Assembly (NCBI GenBank): GCA_009823505.1 | Contig: VZQC01011955.1 | Location: 412,770 to 476,769, forward strand | DNA from: Rhizomys pruinosus | Lineage: Eukaryota; Chordata; Mammalia; Rodentia; Spalacidae | Direction: 5' to 3' | DNA: 64,000 bases | Part shown: piece by piece, positions 59,323-64,000 of the stretch | How the letters are laid out: each line of letters begins with the position of its first letter | Position numbering within the stretch: position 1 is the first letter of the stretch | Notes under the pieces: generated by a model | What the model saw: only the letters and a program-made list of their open reading frames with translations | Told to the model about the DNA's origin: nothing | Database searches by the model: none | Made by a program: the position numbers and the translations under genes

Positions 59323-59934
59323 TTGGCATACTTTTGTTCAGTCACTAATAGAAAATAAATGAGAGCTGGGTTTGAATCCCTGTGGTAAGGAAGGGCATTA
59401 GCAAGTGGCCATACCAATGAGATGAGAGATGTGAGAGACAGAGGGACGCTATCCTGGTCTCACACCTGCTAGCACCACTGCCCAGCTTGAATCTTTCATC
59501 TGACATGATCCTTTGGCAAATCCTTGCTGTCTGTGTTGATGTGGCCCTGATGGAAGGAAGCTGGTGATGCTAAACTTTTGTGCACTCAGACTGCCTGCAT
59601 CTTGTTTCTGGATGGTCTGCCCAATTTAGATCTGAGTCTTTGTGTCTCAGAGATGCTGCCTCTCTCAGTGCTTTGCAGAGTGTTCTTTCCCACCCTCCTC
59701 TCACATCCTTGTGGGTGTGAGGAATATGTACACTCACTCTTTTCCAACAGTAAAAGCTGAAGCTCGGAGCAGAGGGACTTGCTACCAGATCATGCACATG
59801 AAAGAGGCTGAATCAGAACGCCACCTAATCCTGGTGTGCAGTTCCCTGGTTCCCCTGCTTGGCTGCCTTGACAGGTGGTGATGAGAGGTGTCTTAATGGA
59901 ATCCAAGTACCTCTTGTTACATACATCATATTAG

Positions 59935-60062
59935 TTAATTACACATTTGTCTTTTCCTCCAGATTGTGGGTTTCTTAAAAACGGTATACTTCATGTCAAG
60001 AACATGACCTGGCATGGAGAATGTTCTCATTGATGGATGAGATGGGATGGATGGATGAGTTT
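59935..60062 (+). mobile_element. L2/MIR3-type 3' end
   Basis: ttcctccagattgtgggtttcttaaaaacgg...gaacatgacctggcatggagaatgttctcattgatgg. Confidence 0.45.
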
Positions 60063-60125
60063 ACAGATTCCTTTGAACATTTCTTTCTAAAAAAAATGTA
60101 TATGGGTCTGTGTGTGGGTATATGC

Positions 60126-60128
<3 letters not shown>

Positions 60129-60168
<40 letters not shown>
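60129..60168. repeat. (TG)n microsatellite
   Basis: About 19 pure TG units. Confidence 0.95.
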
Positions 60169-60169
<1 letters not shown>

Positions 60170-60692
60170 TGTGGGGGTACATCTCCTTTGAGATAGAGAT
60201 AGGGTGTTTCATGGGCTTGAGTGTACCAATTAAGCTAGGCTACCTGGCCAGTTAGTGTCCCCCCTCTCCCCAGGATCCTCCTCTCTCTGCCTCCCTAGAA
60301 ATGCTCAAACTCCGATCCTAATGCTCAGGAGGCAAACACGGTCCTGATTGTGCTCTGCAGCCCTAGAGCCACATTTCTCTTTCTGAGGATGGGGGAGGGG
60401 CCCTTGATGAGCAGACTCAGAAGGAGCTGGGAGTTCTATTCAGTTGAACTCCTCCTTGCCTTGTTTCACTAGTTTGTGGTCCTGCGGTGGATTGAAAATC
60501 TTTTTCAAGGAAGGGGCTTCCTGGGATAGCTTAGCATCTTTCTTCTCTTACAAGGTTCCGTATTCCTGAGCCTTGAGGCTTCTGAAATATTTTGGGTTGA
60601 ATTGTATTTATATTTGACTGATAGCCAAATTTAAAAAGTGCGAAGTCCCTACTCTGTGGCTGCCAGTATTATATTTAATTTACATTACATTT

Positions 60693-60852
60693 TTTTGTCT
60701 TTTTTTTTTTTTTTTTCTTGGACAGAGTCTCCCTGTAGCCCCAGCTGTCCTGGAATTCACTCTGTAGACCAGGCTGGGCTTGAACTAACAAAGATCCGCC
60801 TGCCTCTGCCTCCCAAGTGCTAGGACTAAAAGCCTGCATCACCACGCCTGGC
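60693..60852 (-). mobile_element. B1 SINE, young
   Basis: Reversed B1 with T tail. Flanked by the 12-bp duplication tacattacattt (60681-60692 and 60853-60864). Confidence 0.93.
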
Positions 60853-60869
60853 TACATTACATTTAAATT

Positions 60870-61940
60870 ACATTTATCCATACATATGTATGGATACAAA
60901 GCAACGTGACCTAGTCACTGCCCCATGGGACACTGGATGAATGTTGGACACAGAGGTGCTGACAAAGTCCTTAACTTAATGACATTAAAAGAACAAGATT
61001 TCCTTTATTTTTAAGGATAAAACTCAGAGAAAGAGTTGGACAGGTAGTGACTGCTGAGAGTCACAGAAAAATAAGGCTCGTGACATTTGAAGTCCCTTTA
61101 AGACATACCCATACCTGTCTGTAGCCACCTTGTATGTTCTGCTTTTGAGTCTGAGGCAGAGGCTTGGAGGGCCTTTGCAGAGGGAATTCCTGTATCATGT
61201 GGAAGGAAAAATTGTGTGTCCACTAAGGCCCTTTTTAAACTGGAGTTACGGATGCATGCAGCCAGCCCAGTAGGACTGTCCTCCAGTCCTTAGGTATTGG
61301 TTCTGTTGTGGACACTCTCAGGAAAAGGAAATTGCCCTATACTAGCAGTTCCTGTCTGTAATTTTAGTACTCTGTTTCCCTTTTCCAGTGTCTCTGCCGT
61401 GCAGGATTAGGCAGTCAGTATAGCAATAATCTTTCTGCCCCTGTGTCTTTGCCATGTCAAGAGCACAGAGTTTAGGAACAAGATTCAATTTCTTCACTGG
61501 GAATATACATTTTACTTTAAACCCATTTTTATTCCATGGCAGTTATAGGAACCCCTCTATGTTTTATGTCCACTGTCTAGGTTTATACCTTTTAATTGAT
61601 TCTCATTCAGGTAAGACAGGGTACAACCAACAGATAAAGAACATAGGTTTACAGAAAGATACAGTGATTTTTCCTCAGAGCACCAGCATTTTAAGCCCAG
61701 ATACTCTGATGTCTAGATAAAATGACAAGGCCAGGCAGGAATTTGAAAGTGTTGTCCTATTTCGGTTTCCATCGACTCAGAAGTCAGAATAAGAACTAAA
61801 AGCTGGAGTTATAAAGAAGGCTGATTTAGGGCTTGAGAAAGGTATGCTTAAGAGAGTGGTTAAACCTCATAGAATGGATTAGCCCCAAAAGAGCCCATTC
61901 TTTTACTCATTCAGAGCATGGCTAGGATTCCAGTGTGTGG
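60870..61940. other. Unidentified non-coding DNA
   Basis: No repeat or exon recognised. Confidence 0.4.
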
Positions 61941-61944
61941 CAGT

Positions 61945-62290
61945 TGTTCTGCTTAGAGGTGTTGGGAAATTGCACAAGAGACAGGACCTCAGCCTCAATA
62001 GAGTGTTCATTCTAGTGATATAGTGTGTAACCACAAAATCAAGGTTATTTCAGCTGCTGCTCCAGAGGAGGTGATGGGGTGTTGATTGCCTGGGGATAGC
62101 AAGGCCATTTTGGATGGAGTGGTCCTTCAAGAAAATCTCCAGAGAGGTAACATGTGACCTTTGATGGAAAGGTTGGAAAGGAACACCATTTGAAACCTTA
62201 GGGGAAGACGGGCTCCATAGAGAGGCTAAGTACAAATATACTGAGTCGGGGTGAACTTGAGTTCAAGGAAGAGAATGGCCTCCGGGGGAC
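61945..62290 (+). mobile_element. L2 LINE fragment
   Basis: gttcattctagtgatatagtg, tggagtggtccttcaagaaaatctcc, gaggtaacatgtgacctttgatg: the order of the L2 3' region, degraded. Confidence 0.55.
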
Positions 62291-62299
62291 TAGGACAGT

Positions 62300-63145
62300 A
62301 CAAGGAGAAAGTGGTACAAGATAAAGATGGAGAAGCAGCTTGAATCCTTCTGGGTAGTTGGTCATTAAGTATTTGTCTTGGGAGATTTGGATCTTTCTCT
62401 TCAAAAGGTTGGGAAAAGGAAGAAGTGTGGAGTAGGTATAGCCTGTGACTGCGTGACCCGCTCTCTGACTTCTGACCGGTTCTGTAACGTCCTCAGTGTT
62501 TACCAGGTGACCATAATTTGTTTCTCTTTGAAATATCCATGGAGATAAGAGCAGCCTTGGCTTCTCCCTGTGCACTGGCAAGACCCAAACAAACTATTTT
62601 GTTTTTGTAGGAAGGGGGAAAAGTGGGTCAGGCTGTTTTGGCATTTCAGGCATGGAGTCCCGGTTCTATTGCAGGCGCTGGTCTCCATGGAAATGAAAAA
62701 TAGCATTTGCCAGGCCTGTTGTTCCTGGATTGAATTCCAAACTCTGGGCTCAACAGAAGCTGCAGGAAAGCCAGGCAGGCGGGGAGTCAGGTAGATGGAG
62801 GCTCCAGCCATTGTGAGGAGGGGGGATCCTTCTCTTTGTCTTGAGCAGGAAAAGACCTTTGCCCTGAGCAGCCCTCTCCCTCCCATCACTCCTCTGGACC
62901 GTGAATACCTATGCTGGGGGTAACTGAAGTTTTGCTTTTCTTTGTTTGGTCCAAGACTGTATATGGACTTCGCCCTTATGTTAATTAGTCAGTTCATAAA
63001 TTTACCAACTGAAGTCACCGCCAGGACTTCTACAGCAAGTAGGTATCCAGTGGGAGGAGTTCTAGATCCTCTGAGTTACCTGGCTGCAAGTGTCTAATGG
63101 GCTCTCTCACCTTTCCATCACTTAAAATTTTTTAGCAATTTTAAA
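62300..63145. other. Unique non-coding DNA
   Basis: No repeats or splice pairs recognised. Confidence 0.4.
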
Positions 63146-63150
63146 TGCTT

Positions 63151-63209
63151 CTGTGTGTGTGTTTGTGCGCGTGCGTGTGCGTGTGTGCATGTTTGTGTGT
63201 GTGTCTGTG

Positions 63210-63263
<54 letters not shown>
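63151..63263. repeat. (TG)n-like and (GA)n compound microsatellite
   Basis: Imperfect TG tract (63151-63205), then a pure GA tract (63216-63263). Confidence 0.93.
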
Positions 63264-63266
<3 letters not shown>

Positions 63267-63466
63267 CACTTGAGGGCCAAAGGTCAATGTCAGATGTCTT
63301 TCTACTGAACCAGGAACACCCTGATTTGGCTGAACTGGCAGTCCAGCAAGCCTATGGCTGGGACTACAGGCACATGTTTCTCCTCCCAGTTTATGGGTGT
63401 TGGAGATAGATCTCAGTCAGTGTCCTCACACTTGGGGGTAAGGTCAACTGAGTCATTTCCCTGGTC
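63264..63466 (-). mobile_element. Rodent interspersed repeat, degraded 'actgaacctggagctca' family
   Basis: aaaacacttgagggccaaagg, tctttctactgaaccagga, gggtgttggagatagatctcagtcagtgtcctcacacttg. Confidence 0.45.
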
Positions 63467-63554
63467 CACGTGCCTTGGATTCTCCTCTAAGACAGGGAAG
63501 GAGGAGTCAGTAAGTGGAATCTGCTGACCATTGTTTCTGCTGTTGTGCTGTTGT

Positions 63555-63698
63555 GTTGTTTTGAGACAGGGTCTCTTTGTAGCCTCAGTTGACCTGGAAC
63601 TGGCTATGCAGATGGGGCTGGCCTCGGTCTCCCAGAGATCACTTGCCTCTGCCTCCTGAGTGCTGGGATTAAAGGCTTGTGCCACCATGCCCAACCCC
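63555..63698 (-). mobile_element. B1 SINE
   Basis: Reversed B1: ttttgagacagggtctctttgtagcctcagttgacc...tgctgggattaaaggcttgtgccaccatgcccaacccc. Confidence 0.88.
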
Positions 63699-64000
63699 TT
63701 CTGTCCACTGGAAGCAGCCTGAATTATTGACACAGCACCCACACAGATGTCAGCAAATCAGCTAGAAAGATCAGCGGGGACCAGATGTTTGTCTCGTCGC
63801 TGCTGGGAGCAGCTGGAGCACTTAGTGTCATGATCTGCATGTGGTACCTGCCATGAGCCATGATGGGGAGGATTAGCGCTGACCTGGGTTCCCTTCCTGC
63901 CCTTGCTGCAGTACAATCTGGCTTTTAATCCCAGGCCAAAGTGGGCCATGTTGAAGCCTATCCAAGACCTAACTGAAGCATAAGTTTGGGGAGATGACCT

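Overview
This is a stretch of nuclear DNA from a muroid (mouse-like) rodent, almost entirely non-coding. The evidence for a rodent is the co-occurrence of B1 (7SL-derived), B2 (tRNA-derived), B3-like, B4 and ID-like SINEs on both strands, long (TG)n/(GA)n microsatellites, and older mammal-wide MIR, L2 and L1M fragments. The youngest B1 and B2 copies differ from the common Mus/Rattus consensus as I remember it. B1 carries a 'cggatctttgtgagttc' segment and a 'gaccaaaa' tail, and B2 carries a 17-bp internal tandem duplication, so I favour a muroid outside Mus/Rattus. I cannot name the species.

No complete protein-coding gene is present. The open frames over 100 codons lie in SINEs, simple repeats or unremarkable sequence. 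On the + strand there are scattered short segments with good splice signals that look like 5' exons of one long gene with several promoters. They are: a CCAAT-containing GC-rich block with a donor (about 7.86-8.03 kb); an exon with an acceptor, an ATG and 10 codons (8620-8663); a GC-box/TATA-like block with a donor (23.53-23.71 kb); an ATG segment of 21 codons ending at a strong donor (24069-24131); a 51-nt exon with both splice sites (28678-28728); and a third 5'-exon-like block ending in ATG-GGC-ATG-GAG before GTGAGT (donor after 55741). The three ATG segments end at a codon boundary and the 51-nt exon is open in that phase, so they are splice-compatible. The gene is not recognised and its main body would lie beyond the window.

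Layout: 0-7 kb is SINE-rich intergenic or intronic sequence. 7.2-9.7 kb is GC-richer, with the first promoter candidate and a poly-C tract. 10-16.5 kb holds SINE clusters, including a B2 copy broken by an ambiguous base and an exact 83-bp duplication, and a SINE-in-SINE nest. 16.7-16.9 kb has a 41-bp minisatellite. 17-26 kb is mostly unique, with the second promoter candidate. 26-40 kb is repeat-dense, with a G-rich minisatellite, a B2/B1 composite, adjacent B2 and B1 insertions and old L1M fragments. 40-53 kb is mostly unique, with a minus-strand processed pseudogene at 45.1-45.6 kb and an intact-looking young B2 at 52.2 kb. 53.7-54.6 kb has two older interspersed repeats. 55.1-55.8 kb holds the third promoter candidate with a four-block (TG)(GA)(TG)(GA) array. 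56-64 kb is mixed unique DNA and SINEs.

I found no tRNA, rRNA, CRISPR array, bacterial-type operon, recognisable viral gene or novel multi-gene system. The most useful leads are the multi-promoter exon set, the lineage-marking SINE subfamilies and the probable assembly fault at 10.5-10.75 kb.
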